DNA of 64,000 bases from Sphingomonadales bacterium (GCA_028871475.1 JAGWMZ010000010.1:95015-159014); one strand, 5' to 3'. Numbered from the stretch's first letter, positions 27,315-36,915 are shown. Program-made: numbers and translations. The notes: a model not told the origin generated them from the sequence alone.

Positions 27315-29729
27315 ATGAAGGGTTCGATGCGCCGTGGCGCAGGTCAGTCATTGATGCGCAAGAGAGCGTATCTGTGTGTGTCGGGACTGGCGCTGGTTGC
27401 CGGGACGGCCCAGGCACAGACTCAAGCGCAAGAGCAGGCCGTGGTCCGACCGGACACAACGCCGCCCGCCAATGATACCGCCGAGATCGTGGTCACCGCG
27501 CAAAAGCGCACCGAACGCCTGCAGGATATTCCGGTGGCCGCAGCCGTGCTGAGCAGTGCCTCGATCGCGCAGAACCATGTGACGGACATCTCCGACATCA
27601 ATCGCATTGTTCCCTCCGTGGAGATCAAGGGCACTTTCAACGGGCGCGTGCCCTATGGCATCCGCGGCATTTCCACCAATGCCAACGAGGGCGCGATCGG
27701 CCTGACCTCTGGTGTGTCGGTCCAGATCGACGGCGTGCCGGTGCCGGCCGACAGCTTTGCTGCCAACACTGTGACCGATGTGCAGCAGCTTGAGGTGCTC
27801 AAGGGGCCACAGGCCACGCTGGGCGGGCGCACGGCCTCGGCCGGCGTCATCAATTTCGTCACCTATGCGCCCGGCGAGGCGACCCATTTCGGCTATAACG
27901 CCATGCTCACCAACGATGGCGAGCATCACATGGATGTCCACGCCTCCGGTCAGATCGCGCCGGGGCTGACCGGCAGCATCAGCGCCTATTACCAGCACAC
28001 CCCCTATCCGGTGTATAATCTGACGTTGAAGGATTACAGCAGGGCCGACAGCCATGGCGGACGCATCAAGCTGAAATGGCAGGTCAGTGATGCGATCGAC
28101 GCGCAGGTGATGGGGCATTATGCGCTGTCGGAATCGAGCGGCGAGAATTTCGTGCCGATCTATTTTACCCCCGGCGCCTATTTTTTTGCGGCGCCCGTCG
28201 GGCTCACCCAGTCGGTAATGTTCCCGGGTTACGACATCAAATATGGCAACACGCAGTATGCCTCGCACACCATCATGGGCTCGCGCTATGAGGACAAGGA
28301 CGGTTCGCTGGTGGTCAATTACCATCTGGGCAATGGTTCGGTGCTCACCTCCACCACCTCGTTGTTCCGCGAAAACCAGTGGCAGACCCAGGATGTGTTT
28401 GAGGGCAATGTCGCATGGGCGACCCCCTTCCAGACTTTCCTGCAAACGGTGGGGGCCATTCCCGCGGCGCTTAACCAGCCCTTCGACAATCTGCAGACCG
28501 CCTATGGCTATGTGAACCAGACCACCGAGGAGGTCAAACTGGCTTCCGATGGTGCAAGGCCTTTCAGCTATATCGCCGGCTTCTTTTATTCCGACCTGAA
28601 GGTCAACCAGAGCGAATATCGCAACTGGACGCTTAACCCGTTGGCCAAGGACAATATTTCCACAACTACCAACTATGCCATCTATGCCCGTGCCACGGCG
28701 CGGCTTGGCGAGACGCTGACGCTGGTGGGCGGCATGCGTTACAATTGGGACCGGATCGGCTGGAATGTTACCCAGTTCTTCGCCCCCGCCAATGGCATCT
28801 ACGGCGATGGCGGCTATGGCCAGGGCGGCTACGCCTGGAACCTGAAGGACAGTTCCTCGGCGCTGGTGGGCGATGCGGCCATCCAGTTCAAGCCGGTGCG
28901 CGATGTGATGGTCTATGGTTCCTACACCCGTGGCTACAAGCCGCGCGCCTTCAACACGGTGCATGATTTTGCCACGCCGCAAAGCGCGCCCAGCGCCACC
29001 GACCTCAAATTTGCCGATGCCACCAAGCGCGAGACGATCGACAGCTTCGAACTGGGGCTCAAATCAAGCCTGCTCGACCGGCATCTGACCTTCAATCTGG
29101 CCGCCTATTATACCAAGTACACCAATTATCAGGCTCAGCTTTTCGACAATTCAGGCCTGATCGCGGTGCTGGTTCTGTCCAACGCCGATGCGCGCACGCA
29201 AGGCGTGGAAGCCGACCTGACCTATGTGCGGGGCAACACGCGCTTCAACCTGTCGGGCGCCTTTACTGATGCGAAGTTCACCAGCTTCCCCGGCGCAGTG
29301 TGCTATCCGGGACAAAGCGCGACGCAGGGCTGCAATGCCTCGACCAACAGTCAGGATCTGACGGGCAAGCCGCTGCCCTCTTCGCCCCGGTTCAAGCTGA
29401 CCGGCAGCCTGCAGCAGACGGTGCCGACCGAGCGTTTCAACCTGCTGCTGGGCAGCAATGTCTCGTGGCGCAGCAGCACCAATATGCAGGCTGATCAGAA
29501 CCCGCAGGCCGTCCAGCCCGGCTTTGCGCTGGTCGACGTGTCGGTGGGGTTCCAGAACAAGGCGCAGACCGCCAGCCTGACCTTCTTCGTCAACAATCTG
29601 ACCGATCACATGTATTACACCAACATGGAAGACTTCTTCGCCAGCGCCACCTCGGCCAATTATGTGATCGGCCAGCCAGCGCGCGATTCCCACCGTTATT
29701 TCGGTGGCCGCCTCTCGGTCAATTTCTGA
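27315..29729 (+). CDS. TonB-dependent outer-membrane receptor 2
   Basis: 804 residues. The ATG at 27315 follows GGGGAGG. A signal peptide ends at TAQAQ (about 36), followed by a TonB box (EIVVTAQKR), the plug domain (VLKGPQATLGGRTASAGVINFVT near 165) and a barrel ending in YFGGRLSVNF. The presence of a catabolic cluster on both sides suggests it imports the pathway substrate or a precursor. The sequence belongs to the broad sphingomonad family without known ligand. Confidence 0.92.
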   Translation: MKGSMRRGAGQSLMRKRAYLCVSGLALVAGTAQAQTQAQEQAVVRPDTTPPANDTAEIVVTAQKRTERLQDIPVAAAVLSSASIAQNHVTDISDINRIVPSVEIKGTFNGRVPYGIRGISTNANEGAIGLTSGVSVQIDGVPVPADSFAANTVTDVQQLEVLKGPQATLGGRTASAGVINFVTYAPGEATHFGYNAMLTNDGEHHMDVHASGQIAPGLTGSISAYYQHTPYPVYNLTLKDYSRADSHGGRIKLKWQVSDAIDAQVMGHYALSESSGENFVPIYFTPGAYFFAAPVGLTQSVMFPGYDIKYGNTQYASHTIMGSRYEDKDGSLVVNYHLGNGSVLTSTTSLFRENQWQTQDVFEGNVAWATPFQTFLQTVGAIPAALNQPFDNLQTAYGYVNQTTEEVKLASDGARPFSYIAGFFYSDLKVNQSEYRNWTLNPLAKDNISTTTNYAIYARATARLGETLTLVGGMRYNWDRIGWNVTQFFAPANGIYGDGGYGQGGYAWNLKDSSSALVGDAAIQFKPVRDVMVYGSYTRGYKPRAFNTVHDFATPQSAPSATDLKFADATKRETIDSFELGLKSSLLDRHLTFNLAAYYTKYTNYQAQLFDNSGLIAVLVLSNADARTQGVEADLTYVRGNTRFNLSGAFTDAKFTSFPGAVCYPGQSATQGCNASTNSQDLTGKPLPSSPRFKLTGSLQQTVPTERFNLLLGSNVSWRSSTNMQADQNPQAVQPGFALVDVSVGFQNKAQTASLTFFVNNLTDHMYYTNMEDFFASATSANYVIGQPARDSHRYFGGRLSVNF

Positions 29730-29739
29730 CCTGATCGAA

Positions 29740-29760
29740 CCTGTCGGGCAGGGGCTTTTT
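29740..29760 (+). terminator. Weak terminator-like stem after TonB receptor 2
   Basis: CCTG (29740-29743) pairs with CAGG (29749-29752) and is followed by GGC and TTTTT at 29756-29760. The stem is short, so termination is only plausible. Confidence 0.35.
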
Positions 29761-29796
29761 CGCTGCCGCCCCCTATCGTGTTGAAGGATCAGTGCC

Positions 29797-30732
29797 ATGC
29801 CAATGCCCATTATTGTGACCGGAGCCGGTGGCTTTGTCGGCCGTCACATTGTTGCCCGGCTGATCGCACAGGGGCAGCCGGTGGTGGCGGTGGATAAGGC
29901 GGCGGCCGGTATTCCCTTGGGCGCGCGGGTGGTGGCCGGGGATCTGGGCGACGCGGACGTGCGCGCGGCGGCGCTGTCGCAGGGTTGCGCCGCAGTCATC
30001 CATCTGGCCACGGTGCCAGGTGGCGCTGCCGAGGCAGACCCTGTCGCCTCGCGCCGGATCAATGTCGATGCCATGTATGACCTGCTGCTCGAAGCTGCGG
30101 CGGCAGGTACAAAGCCACGCTTTATCTATGCCAGTTCGATCGCCGTGCTGGGCGATCCCTTGCCGCCCATGGTGGACGATGCCACCCCTCTTGTGCCCCG
30201 CATGATCTATGGCGGGCACAAGGCGATGATGGAGCATGCCGTGGCCATGTTTACCGCGCGCGGGGCGATCGAGGGTGTGAGCCTGCGCTTGCCGGGCATT
30301 CTGGCGCGGCCCAGGGGCCCTTCTGGCATGAAGAGCGCCTTCATGAGCAATCTGTTCCATGCCTTGAAAGCCGGCCAGACCTTTGTTTGCCCGGTTTCGG
30401 CGGCGGGGACGATCTGGGCGGAATCACTGGCCTGCGTGGCGGATAATTTCATCCATGCGCTCGCTGTCGACCCGGCCCTGCTGCCGCGCGCACGCGCCGT
30501 AACCCTGCCGGCGCTCCGCGTCACCATGGGCGATCTGGCGGGTGAAGTGGCGCGCCAATGCCGCGTCTCGCCCGATCAGGTCAGCTATGAACCCGATGCC
30601 GCGCTTGAGGCCGGTTTTGCCGCCCAGCCGCCGCTGACTACGAGCGCAGCCGATCATGCCGGCTTTGTGCATGACGGAAATCTTGCTAATCTCGTGTCCA
30701 GCGCGCTCAAGACGCTGGACGAGGGGATGTAA
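29797..30732 (+). CDS. NAD-dependent epimerase/dehydratase-type extended SDR
   Basis: 311 residues. The extended-SDR motif GAGGFVGRHIVARL begins near residue 9, and the catalytic YxxxK reads YGGHKAM near 146. It resembles DenD-type oxidoreductases that act on acyclic hydroxy acids such as erythronate. It starts 67 bp after the TonB receptor and ends one base before the LysR regulator start region, so the three are probably co-transcribed. The substrate is undetermined. Confidence 0.85.
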   Translation: MPMPIIVTGAGGFVGRHIVARLIAQGQPVVAVDKAAAGIPLGARVVAGDLGDADVRAAALSQGCAAVIHLATVPGGAAEADPVASRRINVDAMYDLLLEAAAAGTKPRFIYASSIAVLGDPLPPMVDDATPLVPRMIYGGHKAMMEHAVAMFTARGAIEGVSLRLPGILARPRGPSGMKSAFMSNLFHALKAGQTFVCPVSAAGTIWAESLACVADNFIHALAVDPALLPRARAVTLPALRVTMGDLAGEVARQCRVSPDQVSYEPDAALEAGFAAQPPLTTSAADHAGFVHDGNLANLVSSALKTLDEGM

Positions 30733-30733
30733 G

Positions 30734-31738
30734 ATGCGGTTCCAGAGGCTCGACCTCAACCTGCTGGTGGCACTCGATGCGCTGCTCTCTGAAAAGAGCG
30801 TCAGTCTGGCCGCCGATCGCCTGTGCCTGTCGCAATCGGCCACGAGCAGCGCCCTGGGCCGCCTGCGCGACTATTTCGGTGACGATCTGCTGGTGATGAA
30901 GGGACGCGGCATGGTGCTGACCGCCCGCGCCGAGGAGCTGATCGACCCGGTGCGCGCCGTGCTTGAGCAAATCCGCACGACGGTGGCCATTGCACCGCCC
31001 TTCGACCCGGCAACGGCCGACCGGCAGGTGCGCATCATGGCCTCGGATTATTCCACCCAGGTGCTGCTGGCGGGCGCGCTGGCCATGCTCGAAGAGGATG
31101 CGCCCTATCTGCGCTTCGAGATCCAGCCGATGGGCGACAATCCGGTCGAGGCGGTCGAACGCGGGCAGATCGACCTGCTGCTCACCATCGATTTCGCCAT
31201 CAGCGCCGACCACCCCAGCCTGATGCTGTTCGAGGACGATTATGTCGTGGTGGGCGATCCGGCCAATCCGGCCATGCAGGGCGAGATGACGCGCGAACGC
31301 TATTTCGCGCTGGGCCATGTCACGGCGCGCTTCGGCAAGAGCCGCACGCCGGCCTTCGACGACTGGTTCGTGCGCCGGCAAAAGACCCAGCGTCGCATCG
31401 AAGTGGTGGCGCCCACCTTCCTGTCGCAGGCCGGGTTGGTGGCGGGCACGCGGCGCATCGCCACCATGCATCGTCGCCTGGCGCAGCAGGTGGTGCCCAC
31501 CATGGGACTGGTGATGCGCGAAGTGCCCTTCGACATCCCGCCCATCCGCGAGGCGATCCAGTGGCACATCGCGAACAACAACGACCGCGCGCTGCGTTGG
31601 GTGGTGGAACGCCTGGCAGCCTATGCGCAGGCCACCACGGCCAAGACGCCGGGCAACGTCGTCCCGCTGGCCGAAGCACGACGCGACGAGATCGCCGTCC
31701 AGTTCCAGCAGAACCACCCCGGCATACGCGGGCAATAG
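30734..31738 (+). CDS. LysR-family regulator (NodD/NahR branch)
   Basis: 334 residues. The N-terminal helix-turn-helix FQRLDLNLLVALDALLSEKS ... AADRLCLSQSATSSALGRLR is typical of the NodD/NahR/LinR branch of LysR regulators, many of which respond to aromatic inducers. The ATG at 30734 follows the previous stop by one base after GAGGGGATG. The C-terminal 40 residues are longer than usual and end in a charged tail. It is the best candidate for control of the catabolic genes around it. Confidence 0.9.
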   Translation: MRFQRLDLNLLVALDALLSEKSVSLAADRLCLSQSATSSALGRLRDYFGDDLLVMKGRGMVLTARAEELIDPVRAVLEQIRTTVAIAPPFDPATADRQVRIMASDYSTQVLLAGALAMLEEDAPYLRFEIQPMGDNPVEAVERGQIDLLLTIDFAISADHPSLMLFEDDYVVVGDPANPAMQGEMTRERYFALGHVTARFGKSRTPAFDDWFVRRQKTQRRIEVVAPTFLSQAGLVAGTRRIATMHRRLAQQVVPTMGLVMREVPFDIPPIREAIQWHIANNNDRALRWVVERLAAYAQATTAKTPGNVVPLAEARRDEIAVQFQQNHPGIRGQ

Positions 31739-31742
31739 CGGC

Positions 31743-32186
31743 CTAATCCTCCGCCCGGTCAAAGGTGCGGCGGGCCTCCTCGATGGTCGCGCCGCGCGCA
31801 TTCACCCAGTCGATCATGCGCCGTCCTTCCTCGGCCAGCTGGCAGCCCATGCCGGTCAATTCATAGGACACGCGTGGTGGCACATCCCCGGTGACATGGC
31901 GGGTCACGAAACCGTCACGCTCGAGCGCGCGCAGCTTCATGGTTAGCACCTTCTGCGCGATCGCCTTTTCGCTCGACAGGCGTGAGAGCGCGCGCCGCAA
32001 TTCGGCATGGCGCCAGGTGCCAATGGCCAGCACCTGAAGGATCAGCATCGTCCAGCGGTCGCCCAGCATCGCCATCACCTCGCGCGTGGGGTCGTCGCGG
32101 CGGGTGCCGTGCACGGCCATGTCGGCGGCCAATGCGGCCAGCCCCGCGCGCAGCGGCTCGGCGAAATCCTGCGGGTCGATCTCCAT
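31743..32186 (-). CDS. HxlR-family transcriptional regulator
   Basis: 147 residues from the Met at 32186, which follows AAAGGACGAGG. The winged helix-turn-helix of HxlR type occupies about 30-125: MLGDRWTMLILQVL, then LSSEKAIAQKVLTMKLRALERDGFVTR and the wing VPPRVSYELTGMG. It is divergent from the SDR at 32304 with 117 bp between, and ends four bases from the LysR gene. HxlR proteins often sense reactive quinones or aldehydes, which would fit with the oxidoreductases downstream. Confidence 0.88.
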   Translation of the reverse strand: MEIDPQDFAEPLRAGLAALAADMAVHGTRRDDPTREVMAMLGDRWTMLILQVLAIGTWRHAELRRALSRLSSEKAIAQKVLTMKLRALERDGFVTRHVTGDVPPRVSYELTGMGCQLAEEGRRMIDWVNARGATIEEARRTFDRAED

Positions 32187-32303
32187 CCTCGTCCTTTTGA
32201 GGGCCTGGGCAAGGCACAAAAAAGTGCCGTCTTCCGCCATGCGGCCCAGCGATTAAGAGCAGCGTTCAGGCAGCATGACAAGCCTGCAACGGGAGATATG
32301 GCG

Positions 32304-33128
32304 ATGGCGCGAGATGCGCAAGGGACCGCCTTCGGACTGGAAGGCAAGGTGGTGATCATCACCGGCGGAGCAGGGGGGATTGGCGCGGCAACGGCTCGGC
32401 TGATGAGCGCGCGCGGCGCTAGCGTGGTCATCGCGGATATTGCGCTGCAGGCGGCGCTCGCGCTGGCGGCCGATCTGCCGGGTGCGCTGGCCGTGGCGCT
32501 CGACCTCGAGCAGGAAGCGAGCATCGAGGCGATGGTCGCGCGCACGCTCGACCATTTCGGCCGGCTTGACGTGCTGCACAACAATGCCGCCTTGCTGGGC
32601 CCCGAGATCGCCCGGCAGGACGGCGATGTCGAGCATATGGCAACAGCCCTCTGGGACCGGACCTACAGGGTCAATGTGCGTGGCACGATGATCGCCTGCC
32701 GCACGGCCTTGCCGCATCTGCGCGCAAGCGGGGGCAACATCGTCAACACGGTCAGCAATCTGGCCTTGCAGGGTCATATCATTCAGGCGGCTTATTCATC
32801 CTCAAAGGCCGCCATCATCCAGATGACGCGGGCGATGGCCGCCAGCCACGGCATCCATGGCGTGCGCTGCAATGCGGTCGCCCCGGGCATGACGATGACG
32901 CCCGCCCTGCGCGATGCCTTCCCCGCCCCCTTGCGCGCGGCGGTGGAGGGCGAAACCTTGCGTCCGCAACTGGGCGAAGCAGAGGATATCGCGGAGGCCG
33001 TGGCCTTTCTGGCCAGCGACGCCGCGCGCCACATCACGGGGCAGGTGCTGGTCGCTGATGGTGGATGTGCCAGCCATGTGCCGGGCCTTGCCGCCTTTCG
33101 CGCCTTTTTTGCCGGAGAACACGCATGA
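32304..33128 (+). CDS. Short-chain dehydrogenase (first gene of forward catabolic operon)
   Basis: 274-residue SDR with GGAGGIGAATA near 19, NNAALLGP near 93 and YSSSKAA near 169. The Met at 32304 lies eight bases after GGGAG; an ATG six bases earlier is too close to it. The stop overlaps the next gene's start as ATGA. It is likely the first enzyme of a run that ends at 36915. The substrate is unknown. Confidence 0.88.
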   Translation: MARDAQGTAFGLEGKVVIITGGAGGIGAATARLMSARGASVVIADIALQAALALAADLPGALAVALDLEQEASIEAMVARTLDHFGRLDVLHNNAALLGPEIARQDGDVEHMATALWDRTYRVNVRGTMIACRTALPHLRASGGNIVNTVSNLALQGHIIQAAYSSSKAAIIQMTRAMAASHGIHGVRCNAVAPGMTMTPALRDAFPAPLRAAVEGETLRPQLGEAEDIAEAVAFLASDAARHITGQVLVADGGCASHVPGLAAFRAFFAGEHA

Positions 33129-34726
33129 GCAGCTATGATATCGTGGTCATGGGCGCTGGCCACAATGGCCTGACCGCTGCCGCCTACATGGCCAAGGCCG
33201 GCAAGAAGGTGCTGGTCCTGGAGCGCAAGTCCCATTTCGGCGGTGGCGTTTCCACGCGCGAACTCATCAAGCCCGGTTTCTGGCATGACGAGCATTCCAA
33301 TGTGCATATCATGATCCAGGGCAATCCCATGCTGCGTCAGGACGAGCTGGGGCTGCTCTCCCGCTTCGGGCTGGAATACATCTACCCCGACCTGCCCCAT
33401 GCCTCTGTGTGGGAGGATGGCACGGTGGTGCGCTCGTGGAAGGATCTCGACCGGACCTGCGAGGAGATCGCCGGCTTCAGCCCGCGCGATGCCGAGGCCT
33501 ATCGCAAATTCGCCAAAGCCAGCATGGCGGCGCTGCCGATGTTCATGAGCGGTCTCTACATGCCGCCCTTTCCGATGGGCGCGTTTGTGGCGATGATGGA
33601 CCAGTCGGACGAGGGGCGCTTCCTGCTCGACGTCATGAGCCGCAGCGCGCTTGATGTGGTGAACCAGTATTTCGAGAGCGATCTGCTGCGCCTGCACATT
33701 TTGCGCATGGTGACCGAGAATTTGCAGATGCCCGACGAGCTGGGCACCGGCATGGGCGCCTTCCTGATGCCCGGCATCATCCACACCTATGGCTGCTCGA
33801 TGCCGAAAGGCGGCTCGGGGCAACTCAGCAAGGCGCTGGTGCGCGCCATCGAGCATTGGGGCGGCGAGGTAAGATGCGGCGCGGAGGTGAAGCGTGTCAT
33901 CGTTTCCTCCGGCAAGGCTGTCGGGCTGGAGCTGACCACGGGCGAAACCTTCATGGCAAGGGATGGCGTGATCGGCGCGATCCACCCGCATGTGCTGCGC
34001 AAATTCGTCGCCGAAACCCCCGGGCCGGTGCTGGAACGGGCCGAACGCGTCACGCCCTCGACCTTCTCGATCAACCTGATGCATTTGACGCTCAAGGAGC
34101 GGCTGACGCTCAAGGTCGGCAATGACACCAATGCCATGATGACCGAGCTCATGGACTTTTACACCATGCGCGACATGCTGCTGGAGTATGACAAGCTGCG
34201 CCGCGGCCTGACCACGCCGCGCCTGATCGCCGGCGGCGACAACACGATCTTCGACCCCAGCCGCGCGCCAGAAGGCGCGGGCGTGTTTTATGGCGTCAAC
34301 TTCGCGCCCTATGAGCTGTTTGCCCATGACGGCATGGGGGGCGGCCACGCCGCCTGGGACGAGAAAAAGGAGGAAGTGGCCGACGCCGCCCTTACCCAAT
34401 ACCGCAAGTTCTATTCGAACCTGACCGATGACAACATCACCGGCCGCCTGATCCGCTCGCCCATCGACCATGAGCGCGACAGCCCGGCCAGCTTCATCAA
34501 GGGCGACATCCACGGCTGCGCCCCCTTCATGTATCAGTCGGTCGGGCATCGCCCCACACCTGATCTCGGCAGTTTCCGCGTACCGCAGATCGAGGGGCTC
34601 TATCTGGTCGGCCCCTTCATGCATCCGGGCGGCGGGGTGTTTGGCGCGGGCCGCGCCACGGCGATCCAGATGATGGACGATATGGGCATTGATTTCGACA
34701 AGGTGTGCGGAGGGCCGGTGCTGTGA
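33125..34726 (+). CDS. Phytoene-desaturase-like FAD oxidoreductase
   Basis: 533 residues. The N-terminus YDIVVMGAGHNGLTAAAYMA carries the GxGxxG dinucleotide motif, with LVLERKSHFGGG after it, and the C-terminus GLYLVGPFMHPGGGVFGAGRATA matches the second FAD-contact region of the phytoene desaturase/CrtO-like group. Members oxidise or desaturate lipophilic or aromatic-alicyclic substrates. No carotenoid genes are nearby. Located in a catabolic run, it may aromatise or desaturate a ring before cleavage. It overlaps both neighbours by 4 bp. Confidence 0.85.
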   Translation: MSSYDIVVMGAGHNGLTAAAYMAKAGKKVLVLERKSHFGGGVSTRELIKPGFWHDEHSNVHIMIQGNPMLRQDELGLLSRFGLEYIYPDLPHASVWEDGTVVRSWKDLDRTCEEIAGFSPRDAEAYRKFAKASMAALPMFMSGLYMPPFPMGAFVAMMDQSDEGRFLLDVMSRSALDVVNQYFESDLLRLHILRMVTENLQMPDELGTGMGAFLMPGIIHTYGCSMPKGGSGQLSKALVRAIEHWGGEVRCGAEVKRVIVSSGKAVGLELTTGETFMARDGVIGAIHPHVLRKFVAETPGPVLERAERVTPSTFSINLMHLTLKERLTLKVGNDTNAMMTELMDFYTMRDMLLEYDKLRRGLTTPRLIAGGDNTIFDPSRAPEGAGVFYGVNFAPYELFAHDGMGGGHAAWDEKKEEVADAALTQYRKFYSNLTDDNITGRLIRSPIDHERDSPASFIKGDIHGCAPFMYQSVGHRPTPDLGSFRVPQIEGLYLVGPFMHPGGGVFGAGRATAIQMMDDMGIDFDKVCGGPVL

Positions 34727-34953
34727 ACGAGATGAAGAAGCCGCCGCAGATGCGCGTGCTCGATGCGGGTGACAAGGAGCTGATGTGCGTGCGCAAGATC
34801 GAGCGTGAGGGCCATGCGCTGGTCATCCGCGGCAAGATCTTTGGCGCCATGCCGATGGTCGCCAAGCTGACTCCGGCGGAAGCACGCGCCGCGCTCAGGC
34901 TGCTCGATGCAAAAACCATCCTTTTCCTGCTGACCATGCTGTTCCGCAAATAG
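34723..34953 (+). CDS. Small hypothetical protein between oxidoreductase and dioxygenase
   Basis: 76 residues from a GTG that overlaps the previous stop as GTGA, nine bases after GGAGG. It has a charged middle (DAGDKELMCVRKIEREG) and a hydrophobic C-terminus (ALRLLDAKTILFLLTMLFRK) that could be a short membrane anchor or helix. No family is recognised. Tight coupling to the FAD oxidoreductase suggests a partner role. Confidence 0.7.
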   Translation: MNEMKKPPQMRVLDAGDKELMCVRKIEREGHALVIRGKIFGAMPMVAKLTPAEARAALRLLDAKTILFLLTMLFRK

Positions 34954-34987
34954 CTCGGCTTCGATGCTTTGCGTTTCTGCCCGCGCC

Positions 34988-35012
34988 TGCGCCCCGCCAT
35001 AAGCGGGGCGCA
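34988..35012 (+). promoter_or_regulatory. Perfect hairpin before the dioxygenase ribosome binding site
   Basis: TGCGCCCCGC (34988-34997) and GCGGGGCGCA (35003-35012) form a perfect 10-bp stem with a 5-nt loop, eight bases before the ribosome binding site of the next gene. It could be an intercistronic processing or attenuating hairpin. Confidence 0.5.
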
Positions 35013-35029
35013 AAGTCTGGAGAGAGCGT

Positions 35030-36100
35030 ATGAGCATTCTGGGAGTGGAAAGCGTCGTTTTCGGCGTGGCGGATGTGGCGCAGCATGCCCGGTTCTGGAC
35101 TGATTTCGGCCTGCCGGTGGAAAGCATCGGCGCGGATGAGGCGGTATTCCGTCTCGCCTCGGGCAGCCGGGTGATCGTCCTGGCCCATGGTGACGTGCGC
35201 CTGCCAACGCCCGATCCCTTTCCCGGCGACGGGGTCAAGGAAACCGTCTGGGGTGTCGATACGCAGGCCAATCTGGACGCCATCGCCGCCAGCCTGCGCA
35301 CCGAAGTGGCGGTGTTCCGCGATGAGGATGGCACCATCCATGCTGTCTGCCCCGATGGTCAGCCCATCGCCCTGCGTGTTTGGGTCAAGCGCAGCTTTGC
35401 CAGCGAAGTGAGCCCGGTGAACACGCCCGCCAGCCATCCGCGCTTCAACCAGCACCGGATCTGGCGCCAGCGGGCGATCCCCAAGACGATCAACCATGTG
35501 GTGTTCTTCTCGCCCGATTATGTCAGCAGCTTTGAATTTTACGAGCGCCATCTGGGCTTTCGTTACATTGACCATTCCAAGGGCGTGGGCATCTTCGCGC
35601 GCGCGGGCGGCACTTATGAGCATCACTCGATCTTCTGGGTGAACTGCGACTTGCCGATTGCACCCGACCATTTCAAATTCATGCATATCGCCTTTGGTAT
35701 GGATGATATTGACGAGGTGATGCTGGGCGCCAACATCATGGAGGCCAAGGGCTGGAAGAACACCAGCATGAATGCCTCTGGCGGCATTTCGCGTCACCGC
35801 ATCTCAAGCGCAATCTACTATTATTGCGATATTCCGGGCCATGCCGGAGAGGCCGAATATCACGCCGACACCGATTATCTTGATGACAACTGGGTGCCGC
35901 GCGCCTGGGACTTCCGCTTTGGCTCGCTGCTGTGGGCCAACAATGCGCCACCGATCTTTCGCGGGCCGGATATTCCATGGGACATGGAGTTCGATGCCGA
36001 GCGCAAGAGTTTCGAACCCTATCGCAAGGCGAAGGCGGGCAGGCAGCAGATCGACGGGGCACTGGCGGCGCTGACCCAGGATGATGAACATGCGATTTGA
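35030..36100 (+). CDS. Two-domain VOC-family (extradiol-type) dioxygenase
   Basis: 356 residues with two vicinal-oxygen-chelate domains (about 1-120 and 145-290). The second holds the expected metal ligands: His of INHVVFFS, His of KFMHIAFGM and Glu of GEAEYHAD. Type I extradiol dioxygenases use this pattern to cleave catecholic rings with Fe(II) or Mn(II). The C-terminal ~60 residues (LLWANNAPPIFRGPD) are typical of related catabolic VOC enzymes. It is the probable ring-opening enzyme of the cluster. Start follows GGAGAGAGC. Confidence 0.88.
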   Translation: MSILGVESVVFGVADVAQHARFWTDFGLPVESIGADEAVFRLASGSRVIVLAHGDVRLPTPDPFPGDGVKETVWGVDTQANLDAIAASLRTEVAVFRDEDGTIHAVCPDGQPIALRVWVKRSFASEVSPVNTPASHPRFNQHRIWRQRAIPKTINHVVFFSPDYVSSFEFYERHLGFRYIDHSKGVGIFARAGGTYEHHSIFWVNCDLPIAPDHFKFMHIAFGMDDIDEVMLGANIMEAKGWKNTSMNASGGISRHRISSAIYYYCDIPGHAGEAEYHADTDYLDDNWVPRAWDFRFGSLLWANNAPPIFRGPDIPWDMEFDAERKSFEPYRKAKAGRQQIDGALAALTQDDEHAI

Positions 36101-36162
36101 AGCTGCTTCCACAGGGATAAAGGGACCGGCCCTCCCTGCTCATACAACTCGGCGGTGCCCGC

Positions 36163-36915
36163 ATGGTCTTTAACCTGAGCGGCCGCAAAGCCCTTGTCAC
36201 GGGATCGACGCGCGGCATCGGACGCGCCATTGCCGAAGTGCTGATCGCGCAAGGTGCTCAGGTGATGATCTCCAGCGAGAATGCCGATGACACAGCGCGG
36301 GTGGCTCAGGCACTGGCCATGCCCGGCATGGCTTGCGACGTGGCCGATGATGAGGCCCTGGCGCGGTTGGTGGCGCGTAGCGTGGCAGCTCTGGGCGGGC
36401 TCGATATTCTGGTTTGCAATGCGGGTATTACCGGGCAGCCGGGGCCTTTGCGCGGCATCGACATGGCGGATTATGCGCGGGTGATGGCGATCAATCTGCG
36501 CAGTCAGGTCGTGCTGGCCAATCTCGCGCTGCCGCATCTGGCGGCGCGGGCCGGGGGCAGTGCGGTGCTGATTGCCAGCCTTGCCGGGCTGCGCGGCAAT
36601 GGCGCGATCAATGCCTATGCGCTGGCCAAGGCCGGTGTGGTCCAGCTTGCGCGCAATCTGGCGGTGGAATGGGGGCCGCAAGGCGTGCGGGTCAACGCGG
36701 TCTCGCCCGGCTTCATCGCAACCGAATTGTCAGCATCGCTGCTCGCCAATGCGGAATTCGTGGCGCATCGCATGGCGATGACCCCGCTGCGTCGCCCCGG
36801 CACGCCCGCCGAGGTGGCCGGAGCCGTGGCCTTTCTGGCGAGCGGGGCCGCCGGTTTCGTCACCGGACATAATCTGGTCGTCGATGGCGGTACGCTGATT
36901 ACCGACGGCAGCTAG
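36163..36915 (+). CDS. Short-chain dehydrogenase (last gene of forward catabolic run)
   Basis: 250-residue classical SDR: GSTRGIGRAI near 12, CNAGITGQ near 84, catalytic YALAKAG near 149, and C-terminal FVTGHNLVVDGG. It follows the dioxygenase by 62 bp. The most likely role is alcohol/ketone oxidation in the same pathway. It converges on the minus-strand ABM gene with 6 bp between them. Confidence 0.9.
   Translation: MVFNLSGRKALVTGSTRGIGRAIAEVLIAQGAQVMISSENADDTARVAQALAMPGMACDVADDEALARLVARSVAALGGLDILVCNAGITGQPGPLRGIDMADYARVMAINLRSQVVLANLALPHLAARAGGSAVLIASLAGLRGNGAINAYALAKAGVVQLARNLAVEWGPQGVRVNAVSPGFIATELSASLLANAEFVAHRMAMTPLRRPGTPAEVAGAVAFLASGAAGFVTGHNLVVDGGTLITDGS

Noticed and set aside
27348..28982. 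544-codon minus-strand frame
   Set aside because: Antisense to TonB receptor 2, which has a signal peptide, plug and barrel.
32792..34624. 610-codon minus-strand frame
   Set aside because: Antisense to the SDR and FAD oxidoreductase genes; no recognisable domain.
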